Assembly (NCBI RefSeq): GCF_028769735.1
Contig: NC_088179.1
Coordinates: forward strand, 5,960,001-6,024,000
Source of the DNA: Zonotrichia leucophrys gambelii
Taxonomy: Eukaryota; Chordata; Aves; Passeriformes; Passerellidae
Direction of reading: 5' to 3'
DNA length: 64,000 bases
Below, piece by piece: positions 50,623-62,007 of this stretch (positions are counted from its first letter, which is position 1; every line of letters starts with the position of its first letter). The notes beneath the pieces are model-generated. The model was not told the DNA's origin and made no database searches. It saw nothing but the letters and a program-made list of their open reading frames with translations. The position numbers and the translations under genes were made by a program.

Positions 50623-50742
50623 CTGGTCAAACAGTGTCCTGTTGACAAACAAGGTGTTGTTGGGCTTGGCGAGCTGCCGGGCAAGGAAGGTAAAGAGACA
50701 GCCAACCTGTGATGGGGTGAAGTCAGAATTCTCCACCATGAC
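50623..50742 (-). CDS. VPS8: VPS8 exon w12, followed by a GC donor
   Basis: 120 bp, 40 codons, phase 0/0. Reads VMVENSDFTPSQVGCLFTFL, then ARQLAKPNNTLFVNRTLFDQ. Acceptor TTTCTCAG. The 3' boundary is CCAG|GCAAGT, a GC donor: no in-phase GT exists at the conserved Gln/Val junction, and GC donors usually carry exactly this strong flanking consensus. The following intron is 1022 bp and holds a CR1 fragment. Confidence 0.95.
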
Positions 50743-53159
50743 CTGAGAAATGTTGGAGACAAAAGGGAAAAATAAACCCACAAAGAAGTGATTCTGCAGC
50801 TGCCTTTGAGAGAGTAACTGGGACAAAAAGAAATCCCTGTGAGCCATTGTGTGTCCTCCTACCCCAGACACCTCCTGGTGTCAGTCCATCCTGAAGGCCA
50901 AACACAAATCCCCTTCCCCAGCATTCAGCTGTGTCACCTGAAGACACAGGCAGTGGATGTGTCCTTGCTAAAGCACTTCTGTCCCAAAGCTGAAGAGGCT
51001 CCACCTCTCTTCCCTCTACTCAAGGGAAGAATTCTTGCATGTCCCTGTTTTTCAGGTGTGAAGAGGCTCCAAACCCACATTTATCTCTGCCTCTGTAGCC
51101 TGTGTTGCTCATGGGACATGGAACAGCTTCTGAGCAGAGAAATGCTGTCACACGGTTACAGTACAATTATTATAGGAGCAAACAACCCCAAACACCTCAT
51201 TTCAAGCCCCATTTCACCACTTAACTGTGGCACGCAAAGAACTACTCTAATAGCTAAGAAACAACTGCAGGTTGGGGGAAAGGTTTTTCTCACATTATGT
51301 TAGCATTAGTCTAACAATATTTAGAGAAATTTGTGACTGTGCTGACCTGAAATTACAGAAAAAAGGAATATCTAAGAGTCACTACAAAAGGGATTAGAAA
51401 TCCAACAAGTGCTTTTGACCTGTCTGGTGTAAAAACCATGAGCCTGATGTGTCCTGACTTGGTGTCTCCTGCTTCAAAAAATCCTAAATCCCAAGTGAAA
51501 GTGAAATGCCCCTGTTTGGAGAGTCCCCTCTAAGAGCAGTGTGTTTAAGCTGGGAGGAAATCCATCACATGCACAACTCTGTGAGCTCAGACCTAAGAAC
51601 TGCTGCAGCAAAGCCCATGGAGCAGCTCACAGTTCAGCATCTCACTCACTCGGAGCTGGGGGGAGTCCATTGATTTCCTCAAGTGACCCAGAGTTGCAGA
51701 CCCCAAGAGATGCTAATGCTTTTGTGACACAAGAGAGGCAGGCAGGCCAGACACATTACAGAAACACCAGCTAATGCAATCATTCTTTTCCAGGTTTCAT
51801 TTTCTGTCAAAAAAGGCTATTTCTTACAGGAGCCTAGTCAGAACAGCACTACCTAACACCATTAAATATTATCCACTGAAATATCTGGAGTGTTTTATTA
51901 ATTTCAGCTTTGTTTTTGACAAATTATGTCCATGTCAGTATCTGTGAAGGTGAACATACTGCATCCCTGGAATAGAGCAACTTCCCAGAGGCTGCAGACC
52001 AGCCACATAGAGGATTCATTTGGCAAAGTTTTGATCAGCATTAGCAGAATGTCTGTGTTCACCAAACTATTTCAAAAGCAGAGCTACTTCCTAGGTGTTT
52101 TCTTTATTGCTTATGACAAATTTAAATTGAAAGTTTCAAGAGTTTTTAAGTTTTATCCAAAAGGACAGCAGATTCCAGACCAAAGGACTGAGTTTTCTTA
52201 CCACCACATTGTTTGCCTGAAGATGCAATGCTGCAGCCCTTCCAAAGCTGCCCTCCTGCCATGACAGGAACACATCCCCAGCAGCTCTGGAACACAGCTG
52301 CAGTGTGCCACCTCCTGCTAACAGCAGCTCAGGACACAAAGCAGAGGGGCTGAGCCAGCACAGGGCTAAAACACCCCTCAGAGCCACATCCTGCTCACAA
52401 AACCCCTCCCAGTGGCATTGTCTCAGCCCCCTGCAGCAGCACTGCCACCCAAGTCACTCACTGTGCCCTTGTCTCATCTATCAGTGGTGACAGGGACAGG
52501 GAAATGCTACTTATGGTATGTTTATACATAAACAGCTTCCAAGTGGAGTCACTCATGATTAATGGTGACAGCTTGGAGGGGAAAGCAAACAGTGCCTGGC
52601 AGTGAGAGCTTCTAATGGGAACATCCCTTGTTGGGAACAGGGGCTGGGGGTGACAAGTGATTTCCAGAGCACCAGCCTGATAAGTGACATTCCTCTTCTC
52701 TCCTAAACTAAAGATAGGCCTGTCATCCTGGAAATGCTGCATCCCAAACATAGCATTGGCAGGCACAGGGAGCAGGCATTCAGCAGAAAAGCAGTGGCAC
52801 CCTGCCAAGCACAGCTTACCTGGGACCTTTTTCATGCTCAGAAGCAATCAGGGAGGAGATTCAATGAGAAGCAGATCAAAATAAGCTTAACAGTGCAGAG
52901 ATGAGAAATTTGACAAAGCATCACCCAGGTGAAATCACAGGAAAGGAGACGTCTCTGTCAGCACATTTAAAGTGCAGGAATCATCACTTCTGAATGTCCA
53001 GCCTACAGCTTTGGCTGAGGTGAACCCATGCTCCTGCCCAGCACCTCCTCAGAGGTGTCAGCCAGGGCAGGACTGCAAACACCTCCAGATCACAGCTGTA
53101 CTGCAGAGCACTGCATGCCATCAGTCAGATACAAACAGTTCACTTTTAGGCACACTCAC

Positions 53160-53231
53160 TTTCAGAAGAATGTCCACAATTCTCTGTTGATACTCCACAG
53201 CTTGCTTGTCATTCTTGAAGTCTTCAAAAGT
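53160..53231 (-). CDS. VPS8: VPS8 exon w11 (TFEDFKNDKQAVEYQQRIVD)
   Basis: 72 bp, 24 codons, phase 0/0, reading TFEDFKNDKQAVEYQQRIVD then ILLK; identical to human as I recall it. Acceptor CTTGCAG, donor GTGAGT. The following intron is 2417 bp (50743-53159) with no recognised repeat or gene. Confidence 0.96.
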
Positions 53232-53794
53232 CTGCAAGAGGCAAAGCACTGACACCTTGAGCAGAATCTCTCAGAATAACAGCAAACACAAAGCAGCAGC
53301 CACATCACAAATCAGCCAGTGTTGGTTTGAGTCCTTTCTCTGCATATCCCTAAACAGCAGGTTCCAAGACATAATTTGCTCTTTTGTAACTACCAAAATG
53401 ATTTTTACACATTCAGGTAGAATTAATGGGTCCAAATAGACATAAGAAGTTCTAGAGATTTGGAAAGTAAGAAAGACAGACTTCCATGCAGGAGATAGAG
53501 ACAGACACTAGAACACTCTTTACAAATATATTATTCTTGTTTTTCCTCTGTTTTGAAGACAGCCTCTGTTGCCAGAACTTTCACTGTGTAATGTCATGTT
53601 CACCACTCTGTATTTAATGCCACAAAGGACTACTGTGATTCCCTCTGATATCTTACAGGAAAAGCACCAGAGCTGTTCCTTCCCTGAGCCAGGAACTCCT
53701 GGTTTAGCTAAAGCACAGATTTATTGACAGGAACCTCAGTGATGATGGGAGAACTGGCAGAGCCTTCTCCTCTCAGAAAGCCAGGGTCTCTTAC

Positions 53795-53914
53795 CAGAGC
53801 CAGCACGTTGAGGAACTCCCGTGTGTCGAAGTGCAGCAGGGTGCGAACGTAGGGATACACCTCCTCATCCACTGAGCCCTCAGCTGAGTGCAGCCTGATC
53901 AGGAACTCAAACAC
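53795..53914 (-). CDS. VPS8: VPS8 exon w10 (VFEFLIRLHSAEGSVDEE)
   Basis: 120 bp, 40 codons, phase 0/0. Reads VFEFLIRLHSAEGSVDEE, then VYPYVRTLLHFDTREFLNVL, ending in AL. The LLHFDTREFLNVLAL helix is a family signature. Acceptor CTGTCAG, donor GTAAGA. The following intron is 563 bp with nothing recognised. Confidence 0.97.
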
Positions 53915-55773
53915 CTGACAGGACAAGGCAAGCAAGGACAGCAGGTTTCCTATGGATTTCAGATAACTGGGAGCACAAGTGTGTGGGAAAGCAGCACTGT
54001 TATCTGCTTTGTACCTGAGCTTTAAAGCCCCTTAGGAGTCCATCGGTTCTGATTTGAGTGGTGTTTTCTGTTGCTTGTCAGCCCCTCCTAAGACTCACCA
54101 ACCAATTTAAGATCAATCAAAACTTAAGATCAAACAAAAATAAAGGCTTATTTATACTTGCAGATAGAAGTGTGTGAAATTAGAAAACTCCCTCTCCCCG
54201 TTCCTGGCAGCTTTCCTGGGAAGCTGTGCAACTCCTCCTTATCCAGGGCACAGCTCCTCTCCTTGTCAGCAGCTCACTTGGGAAGAGCCAGTCAATCTGC
54301 CCCCTCACTGTGAGGCACAAAGCTTTTGGCACTGCAAAGGCTGACTGAGGTGCTTTTCAACTCTTGTCTCTTCCACTGACTTTGCAGTTCATGAAATTTG
54401 AGGGCATCTTCCAAAATAAACTCCTTTTACTGAGCCCCTGTTTAGACTGTCCCAGGGAAGCCAGAGGGCAGGGCCAGCTGCAGGAGTCTGAGCCAGGCTC
54501 ACAGCAGAGCTGGCTGCCAGCAGCAAGGGAGCAGGTGGCTCCAGGCTGGAGCAGCACTCAGGAATATGTGTCAGGTACACACTGGGATCCCATGGAAAAC
54601 TGACAGGCCGTGTGTTCTCCCAGCCACCCTCTGCAAGTGTCATGTTCCCCCATTTACTCCTGCTCTGAGCTCATTTCTGGCAGCACAGTGGCAGTGAATC
54701 CAGCAGGATTTAGCAGCTTGCCTGTCAGATCCACACCTCCCCTGCTGACCTCTGGCAGCTGGGAATGCTTAAGAAAACAAAACAAACCCACCAGACACAA
54801 AGGTGTTACTTAAACCCAGCTCTCAGGAACACCACCAGGAACCACAGAAAGGAGAGGCTGAAGGCTCTTCCCAGGGCTGCTGCTGCTGGCTGGGCTCCTG
54901 CCTCCCCTCAGAGCCTGAGCAGGAGGCAGCCCAGCAACCCTGGGAGAGGGCAACAGCCAGTGCTTGGCCCAGCAAAGTGAGTGGGCTGGTGTGCACAGCT
55001 GCTGAGGAAAGAGGCTGCAGGAACCCAGAGCTACCACGTACATAGAGCTACGAGTTCTGAACTAGGAAACAAAATCCATACACAGAAAACTCACAAACAA
55101 AAACCCACTCCACATACAAAAACTGGCTCTTCCATTGTACTGTAAAGAGGAAGTGCAAAAGAAAAAGCACTTCCTTCTCACTGGAACCCTGAAACTGAAG
55201 TGAAATGCTAAAAGCACAAAAAATATTTGTTGTAAAGCTAGCCAGAAACTTAGGAAGAAGTTTTGTCAGTACAAAAAGCAACGATAAGTAACATCCTGTT
55301 TCAAGAAATTGCCAGATTAGTCCAAAGGAGTCAAAATCCTTCAAGAAGTCTACAACCAAGAGCTACTTAGAGACATTTCTCCCCAGAGTCAATCCGGTGT
55401 CATTCGCATTTGAAAACAGGGAAGACCCTCCCATATTTGACACATTAAGTTTGTAAACAAGAAACAGCTACACATTTCTGGTAACTCTGTGGTAATGAGC
55501 AAGGCAAAAAACCCAATCACTGAGAACTCTGTGTTTCCACCCCCCAATTTACAGCTGAAAGAAAAATATTATGTTTAAATGTTCAGACTGCAATGACTGT
55601 TTGATTTCATCAGTTAAAAACTAATTTTTTAATTACAGCAGGATACACTCATATCACAAAGAGACAGTTATCAGACTGATAATAGTTTTCCCTTGGAAAC
55701 CCATGGAACAAGATATATGCAGCTTTTTCTAAAAACCTCATGCAGGAAAGTTGCCTTCCAAGAGGTTTCTCAC

Positions 55774-55846
55774 CTGATTTTTCACCAGAGGTACCAGATC
55801 CTCAGGAATATCACCCAATGGGTATGCACGGCCTGCCAAGCAGCAG
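55774..55846 (-). CDS. VPS8: VPS8 exon w9 (CCLAGRAYPLGDIPEDLVP)
   Basis: 73 bp that finish the Ser codon and read CCLAGRAYPLGDIPEDLVP then LVKNQ. It is nearly identical to human, with the AYPLGDIP loop. Acceptor TTCTGTAG, donor GTGAGA, phase 0 at its end. The following intron is 1859 bp (53915-55773) with no recognised feature. Confidence 0.96.
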
Positions 55847-56429
55847 CTACAGAAAAAGAGGGGAAAGGCTCTTTTTTGAGGCTTTTAATACAGCTGACAT
55901 TAAAGACATTGAGAAGTCTTCATTTTTTTACTTAATTTTCATGAAATTCTCAATTTTAGGAGGCTGGAGTAATGCAGAAGGTAACTTCACAATCTTGCAC
56001 AGACTCCAGAAAGGGGATTCACTAATGAATCCCTCCTGTGCAAGCTCCTGCAATTGACAGGGAACCCAGCAAGGAACAGCTGAGCTATCCCAAAAGGCAG
56101 GGCAGAACATGGCCTGCTACAAAACATGAGGCTACTGAGCCCTTGGTCAAGGAGCTCTGTGTCTCACACAAAACAAAACCAAATAGTGAAATTAAAAACC
56201 TGCATCAGCAGTAACTTGGGCTCTAAGCCTCCAACTTGACGCCTCCTATTCCTGCACACCACATGCAACAGGAAGGGATTTCAAATTTAAGTGAGCTGTA
56301 GTGGGTACCCACTGCTATTTTATACAATCTCTCAGAATATGAAGCTCCCAATAATGTTCTGCAACTACAGCAAGTTTAAAATCTGGTGCCACCACTAGAC
56401 AACCCCTCACACTTTCTGAAGGACCTTAC

Positions 56430-56472
56430 CTGATGTACACAAGCAGTTTGTTGCCCATCACCACCTGCTCAT
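56430..56472 (-). CDS. VPS8: VPS8 exon w8 (EQVVMGNKLLVYI)
   Basis: 43 bp that complete the Asp codon, read EQVVMGNKLLVYI, and end two bases into a Ser codon. Too short for an ORF search; found by homology and splice phase. Acceptor TTTGTAG, donor GTAAGG. The following intron is 583 bp with nothing recognised. Confidence 0.95.
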
Positions 56473-56727
56473 CTACAAAACAAAAATTATTCATCACCCT
56501 TTGTTCACCAAGACAAGAGGCAGAGATGCAGTTCTTCTCCCACAAAAACAGAGTTGATCACACAAAGTAGAGCAGCTTTACAAACAGTACTAGAACACTC
56601 TTCTGTTCTCCAAGCCCCTTATATTGGGTATGCATTCCCTTTTGCATCTCTTTGTTGGAAGTGACTAGGGATATTCAAAACACCAAGTATAAAAAGTGGA
56701 AACCTTAAAAAGGAAAGCATTCTGTAC

Positions 56728-56779
56728 CTGTGAGAGACTTTCCAGCATTCAGTGGAGGAGCAATGACTTTGAACAGCTT
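56728..56779 (-). CDS. VPS8: VPS8 exon w7 (KLFKVIAPPLNAGKSLT)
   Basis: 52 bp encoding KLFKVIAPPLNAGKSLT plus one base of Asp. Acceptor TGTTACAG, donor GTACAG. The following intron is 255 bp. Confidence 0.95.
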
Positions 56780-57891
56780 CTGTAACAAGAAAAAAGGCAG
56801 TGCTCAAGCAGCTGGAAAAGCTCAAAGCAAAGAACCTGTGTGGTTTCAAAGCAGAGATCAGTGGGGTGTCTTCCCACAGAAACTCTTTATCACCATGTCT
56901 TCTAATTAACAGGCACAGAGGACTCCAAGACACTGCAAAAGATGCTTTTTACAGCTCATGTTATGAAAAAACAGCTTTCATTCCATTATCTCTAACCCTA
57001 AGCACAGGCCACACTAAAGCAAAGCAATGTTCAGCAGTCCCAGAGGTCAGTCAAAGCATAACCCATCAGCTCCACATCCTGTTCCTGTATATCCTGGAAC
57101 AAACACTTCCACCACTCAGCAGGGTCACCAGAGCCTAGTTTGGGCATGTAGAATGAGGATTTGTCTAAACACTTGCCTCCAGAAAGCAAAGTTATTTATA
57201 CTCATAGAGCTACTGCTCAGTTTTCAGAAGTCCTTTTTAAAATTATGACCACCTAAAGAGCCTCCATCCTTAGAAAAATCAAATGAGATTACAGCTGCTA
57301 AAACTTAGGCAGGCGAAGATTTTCCCATTCTAATGGTCCCAGCTCTCTATTTCAGCACTACTGAGAAAAGCACCAGCAGTGCTTCCATGGTGAAACACAT
57401 TGGGGTTATAGAGCCATTGGCACATCCCCAGAATAACCAGCAGAACCAACAGGGCCTTCAGAGAGCCTGTGCTTCCTGCTGAGAGATCTCTTCCAAGTGC
57501 TCAGAACAAGGCCTGCCTCAAGCAAGGGCTGTTTCTGGCCTTTTGTATGAATTGTGCACATGCAGACTCCTTCAATAATCATGTTATTATCTTCTGCTGC
57601 TTTTCCTTTTTATTTTATTAACATAACTGTATTTCCTGCCCTAATTCTGCAGAGGATTTCTGCCTCAGCAGGGAATTTGGTGCTCTAAAGCACAGTAATT
57701 ACAAATCATTTCTCTCCCATACTGCATCCAGTGCAATAAACTGCACATATCACACATGATTCGCCCCTTGAAATGGAAATGAGCAAGAAGGCAGAACACA
57801 GAGAATAAAATAAGGCTTTGGGTTTGAAATGCTGTTTCTCAGGAAGAATGTGTGCAGAACATCCCAGTGGGTGCAGGAGCAGCTCTCCTAC

Positions 57892-57981
57892 CTCCATGGG
57901 GCTGATGAAGTCGTTCATGCCGCTGTTGTAGACGTAGATCATGGCATCGTACAGGCGGTTCTCCCAGCACAGCAGAACCAC
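57892..57981 (-). CDS. VPS8: VPS8 exon w6 (CWENRLYDAMIYVYN)
   Basis: 90 bp, 30 codons, phase 0/0. Reads VVLLCWENRLYDAMIYVYNS and ends GMNDFISPME. CWENRLYDAMIYVYN is a clathrin-heavy-chain-repeat-like helix pair typical of VPS8. Acceptor CTTGCAG, donor GTAGGA. It is more GC-rich than its flanks. The following intron is 1112 bp with nothing recognised. Confidence 0.97.
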
Positions 57982-58703
57982 CTGCAAGGCACCAAAGCAC
58001 AGGCCAGCTACACACCTGCTCCCAGCTCCCAGCTTTCCCACTCCCCAGGCCCTGTCCTGGCACTTCCATCATCCAAGAGTACAACTTAAAGCAGAATGAG
58101 AATGTCCACTTTCAGAACCACTCTCTCTGAAAACCCCAAACTCCTCAAAGGAGTGTTCAACTTAGCAAGCATGGAATCTCACTGTCTGGAGTCTAACATT
58201 CATATGAGGTTAAAGAATAAATTTTAAAAATCAAGCTCTTCAAAAACCTTGCTTGCAGCAGTCTGGCTCGGTTAGTGAATGATAACATCAAGTTTCCAAG
58301 CACTTCACCCTTGAAATGGAAAGCCATGGCATCAGAAACAGGACTGCTGAGCAGGAACCCCTCCCTGCTCCACTGTGCAGAATCAATTACCCGAGCTGAC
58401 AAACACAACTCCAGCTTTCTGTGCTCCTGCAGCCTTTGGTGCCAGGTAAGGTACTCAGAATGGGAAAGAGTGACTGGGGATAACCCTGAAGGGTTTTCCA
58501 ACATGTTCAGCTGCTGATGCATTAACCTAAGCCAGAACAAAAAGTGGGGGAACAAAACACAGCCACAGTGTACAATTCCCAACTCCCTGAATTTGATCCC
58601 AGGGACACAGGGAAACCCCACATACCATCCTACACTTAGAAGCACAAGATGTTGTAACTGCTGATTTATTCAGAGGAGCTCAATATGCAACACAACCACT
58701 CAC

Positions 58704-58926
58704 CTGCTGGATGTCTAAACTGGTGATATCCATATGCACAATGCAGGCTTCCAAGTTTTCCAACCTGTTCTTGTCTTGGAAGTGAAGCAGCAAGTCTTTC
58801 ATCACTTGAGCTGTGATTCCCATCAGCTTATCACTCAAGATATATGGCTCCAAGCACTCCAGAAAGATGCCTTTGGCTACAGAGTTCTCACTCATCTTGT
58901 CATATATCTGGTTAAATAACAGATCC
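58704..58926 (-). CDS. VPS8: VPS8 exon w5, longest exon (Vps8 core region)
   Basis: 223 bp, one base plus 74 codons. Motifs read include YDKMSENSVAKGIFLECLEP, LSDKLMGITAQVMKDLLLHF and IVHMDITSLDIQQ. These are among the best conserved stretches of the family and fall in the Pfam Vps8 core region, as I recall its position. Acceptor CTCCTAG, donor GTGAGT, ends in phase 0. The following intron is 722 bp with nothing recognised. Confidence 0.97.
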
Positions 58927-59387
58927 CTAGGAGGAAGGAATTTAGTTATCAAATAATTTTTAATAAAATCTCCTTGCTTATCTACTTTCCTAGGGCTCCA
59001 AATTAAACTCCATTTCCTCTGTATTTCCCAGGCTCATGCCCTCTTCAGCTCCTGTACTGGGGCATAAATCAGCTATGGATGTTGCAGCAAAAAAAGTGCT
59101 GCTAGAAGGGAAGCAATGAGAATGACAGAAAAATCTATCAAGGCAGGTTCTTGGTTCAAAGCAACTTTTCTTCCTCAGCACATCAATGCAAATTTAAGAG
59201 ACAGTTTTGGGTGAGCAGTGGGTTCCTAACTTCAGTACTGGTTTTTAGGCACTCCTCTGAACTGTGATGTGACATGGGCCATGGCATGATGTGATACAAT
59301 TCCTCTACACCACATGGTGTCACAGGAAACAGCACTGGGGGCTACCTGGGGTGTGCCCTGGGGACAGGCCAGCAAGGCCAGACTTAC

Positions 59388-59434
59388 ATGCGCTGCAGCA
59401 GGAGACAGTAATCCACAATGACAGGCACCACATC
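59388..59434 (-). CDS. VPS8: VPS8 exon w4 (DVVPVIVDYCLLLQR)
   Basis: 47 bp encoding DVVPVIVDYCLLLQR, ending after two bases of a Met codon (AT|G; human has Lys there). Acceptor CCCCAG, donor GTAAGT. The following intron is 461 bp with nothing recognised. Confidence 0.95.
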
Positions 59435-59829
59435 CTGGGGAGCAAACACAACCAAGTTGTAGGGACTGACTGGCAAAAATCCTGCCAAGCAGCACATCCT
59501 GCAAAGCATGAAAGGCAGCCTGGCCAACACAGAGCAGAAACAATGAGGTATCTGACTCAGCTGGTGGCTGGCACAGTTACAGGTTTTCCATATGCTGATG
59601 CATATGGAAAAAAAGCTCTGCTGACACTCCTGCAGAGCACAGAGAGCACACGGGTTCTGCTCTGCCACCCACGATACCCAAGTCTGATTTTGTGAGGGCA
59701 TACAACAGGTGAGAGGTGAGCTGAATCACAGCAAGGTTTTTTCAAAAATACACAAGTAATGTCTGAAGCAAAACAAAGTTAATTAAAAAAGCTAAAGGAT
59801 TTCTACAAGAGTCCTCTGAAGCACCATAC

Positions 59830-59919
59830 CTGAAAGTGCTGCTCCATAACCTGGATTTTTCCTTGGTCAGGACATTTCTTCAGAGTCCGATCGGTGTAAT
59901 GGAGAAGGATTTCAACCAT
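59830..59919 (-). CDS. VPS8: VPS8 exon w3 (MVEILLHYTDRTLKKCPD)
   Basis: 90 bp, 30 codons, phase 0 at both ends. Reads MVEILLHYTDRTLKKCPD and ends VMEQHFQ, an amphipathic solenoid helix pair. Acceptor AATTCAG, donor GTATGG. The following intron is 395 bp with nothing recognised. Confidence 0.95.
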
Positions 59920-60798
59920 CTGAATTACAATAAATAAGAAAAGTCATTCAAATCCTCTACTGAGGATAGGATTGCTTGGTAGCACATTGCAGACTGGCTT
60001 GGGGCTTGGCAGCACTGTAAGCTCTGCTGTCCCATTCTGGGTATGAAGTGCTGTGGGCAGGAAGGAGAGGGCTGCAAGAGATGGTGGTGTGACAAAGGCA
60101 CACAAGGGCCCAGAGGGATACTCAAGGTACTGAAAGCCCACACCAACTTTAACTGAGCACAGAGCTGGGCAGCCTATCCAACAGCCAGTTCTCAGGCTGG
60201 TGAGCACACCTGAAGCACAAGGCTCATCTGGGCCATGACTTTACCCAAAGCTTAAGTTAAAGTATATTACACAGCAAAACATAGATATCTGCAAATATAA
60301 TAACAAGAACACAGCACAGCTAAATAATTATTGCAGTAAGTGTGTACTTTAAACACACCCCTCCCAGAAGCAAGTTCCTGTAAAAGCTGAACTGGATCAG
60401 TTGAAGAGTTATTCCATGTCCACATAAACACAGAGCAGTTTCCATCCTCAGAGTCAGCAAGTCACATACTGATGGACATGTGCCAAACAAAGGTCAGGGA
60501 ACCCCAGAGTTGCCTACACAAAAGGTTTCTCTTCACTGTGAGGGGACCAGAGATCTCCAGGCCTGGATGAGAATGTCTCCTTTTGGATTGCTAATGCTGC
60601 AGATTTTACCCTCACCTCTACCCAAATGGTATTTCCAAGTTTTTTTCTAAAATTCTGCTCCTAATTTCAGCAAGAGAGGAACATGTTCATGTTCTAGAGT
60701 TAGTTGGATTAACTCAGGGAGGACAGAAACTGTTCCTTTCAGGAACTCAGTATCACAGCACACATGAAAATCCAGTTGGGAAGAGCTCAGGGACTCAC

Positions 60799-60845
60799 TC
60801 TGTCAGCAATGACTGCTTTCCTCTTGCTCGTGTCCCCAGTCAAGC
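60799..60845 (-). CDS. VPS8: VPS8 exon w2 (LTGDTSKRKAVIADR)
   Basis: 47 bp that complete the split Gly codon and read LTGDTSKRKAVIADR, matching human LSGDASKRKAIVADR. Acceptor TTTGTAG, donor GTGAGT. It ends in phase 0. The following intron is 879 bp with nothing recognised. Confidence 0.95.
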
Positions 60846-61916
60846 CTACAAAGAACGAGGGAATGAGGTGAAAACCAAAGCTTTTCTCATCTAAGCTACC
60901 AGCAGAAATTAAAAAAAAACTCCACAGTTCAGATGCTAACACAACTACCCAGGAGATGTAGAGGTCAGGATATGTAAATACACAGTTTTGTGTTCTACTT
61001 TTAGACCCCTCTTCTTCTAAAAGGTTTGTTCTCCTCACTTAAAGACAGTTCCAGCACAGGAATGGCAAGAACAGTTCTGAGTGCTGTTTAAAACTGAGAG
61101 AACAATTAATGGAGAGCTGTCAAAGACTGCACATAAGGGTAATTGCTGGAGGAGGTCTTGATGCAAATAAGCTGAATAAAGTGCACTAAAAGGGGAAAAT
61201 ATAAATGCCAAATCAAAAAGACAGTTTTTCATTATTCAAAGCATTGCAATCTGCTTTATTGTGCTATATCCATGCACTAAAACAAAACACATCTTCATAT
61301 ACCAGCAATTTCACAGCAGGATCCTGTCCTGGGAACCTGAAGCCCACTGTCAAAGCCATCAGAAGTTATTTGCTGTGAAATCAATGTGTCCAGTACAAAT
61401 CTGACCACACAAGTGGCAGTCTCTGGCATAATTAACATATTTCTCAAGCAACCTCCTTTGTAGGAAATGCGGTGCCAGAAGCCAGCATGATTCTTTCAGT
61501 TCCTTGTACAGTCAGGGGAGAGTCCTGGATCAAAGCACCTGCTTGGCAGAGCTGACAGAGAATCACACTGGAAGATACCTGTGGGTCATGCATGGCCTTC
61601 AGGAATATTTTAGCAGGTTGGATATTCAACATCTGGATCTACCTCCTTCATGGCAAAGTGACAAAAGCATGGAGTCACACACAGATCAAGCCTGACTTTC
61701 ATTTGAGTTGGTAAAAGGACTATAGCTTAAAAAATAAAAAAATCAACTGATTCCATATAAAGGTTGCTTCTGCCAAACTCAAAGCAACACATCCTATTTT
61801 CTCTTCTTAATTCAATGCAAATCTGTTTTCTTCCCCTAAAAAATGATTCCTGGATGTGCAGATATTTAAAACCATCCCCAGAGGTTTCAGTTAGAAGCAA
61901 ACAAGTCCAAACTTAC

Positions 61917-62007
61917 CTACAACAGCCTTTGCTTTACCTTCATAAAAGGACCAAGCAAGAGCCAGGGCATCTGTGAGACGTTCTTGTTTCAGAAGGTGGT
62001 CAACTCT
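61917..62007 (-). CDS. VPS8: VPS8 exon w1 (RVDHLLKQERLTDALALAW)
   Basis: 91 bp, starting in phase 0 and ending after the first base of a Gly codon. The translation begins RVDHLLKQERLTDALALAW and continues through EGKAKAVV. It forms the start of the alpha-solenoid behind the beta-propeller. Acceptor TTTTAG, donor GTAAGT. A second AG two bases in (62006-62007) leaves the exact start ambiguous by two bases, but the one chosen restores the conserved Arg and the frame. The following intron is 1071 bp with nothing recognised. Confidence 0.93.

Larger units (their letters stand above)
17590..62007 (-). other. VPS8: VPS8 gene (3' two-thirds): CORVET tethering subunit
   Basis: VPS8 is the CORVET-specific subunit. 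Together with TGFBRAP1 (VPS3) and the shared VPS11, VPS16, VPS18 and VPS33A core, it tethers Rab5-positive early endosomes before fusion, on the cytosolic face of the membrane. In this window 29 exons encode 901 C-terminal residues of a protein that is about 1430 residues in human. In order they give the end of the region after the beta-propeller (RVDHLLKQ), the alpha-solenoid with the Vps8 core region (about window residues 70-310), the long helical repeat region, a RING-H2 finger, and a tail ending in APPP-like TPPPLAEE. Every exon was matched to the human protein as I remember it, all phases agree, and no frameshift or internal stop was seen. All introns are GT-AG except one GC-AG (donor at 50622). 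The gene faces C3orf70 tail to tail. The promoter and 5' exons are outside the window. Confidence 0.96.
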
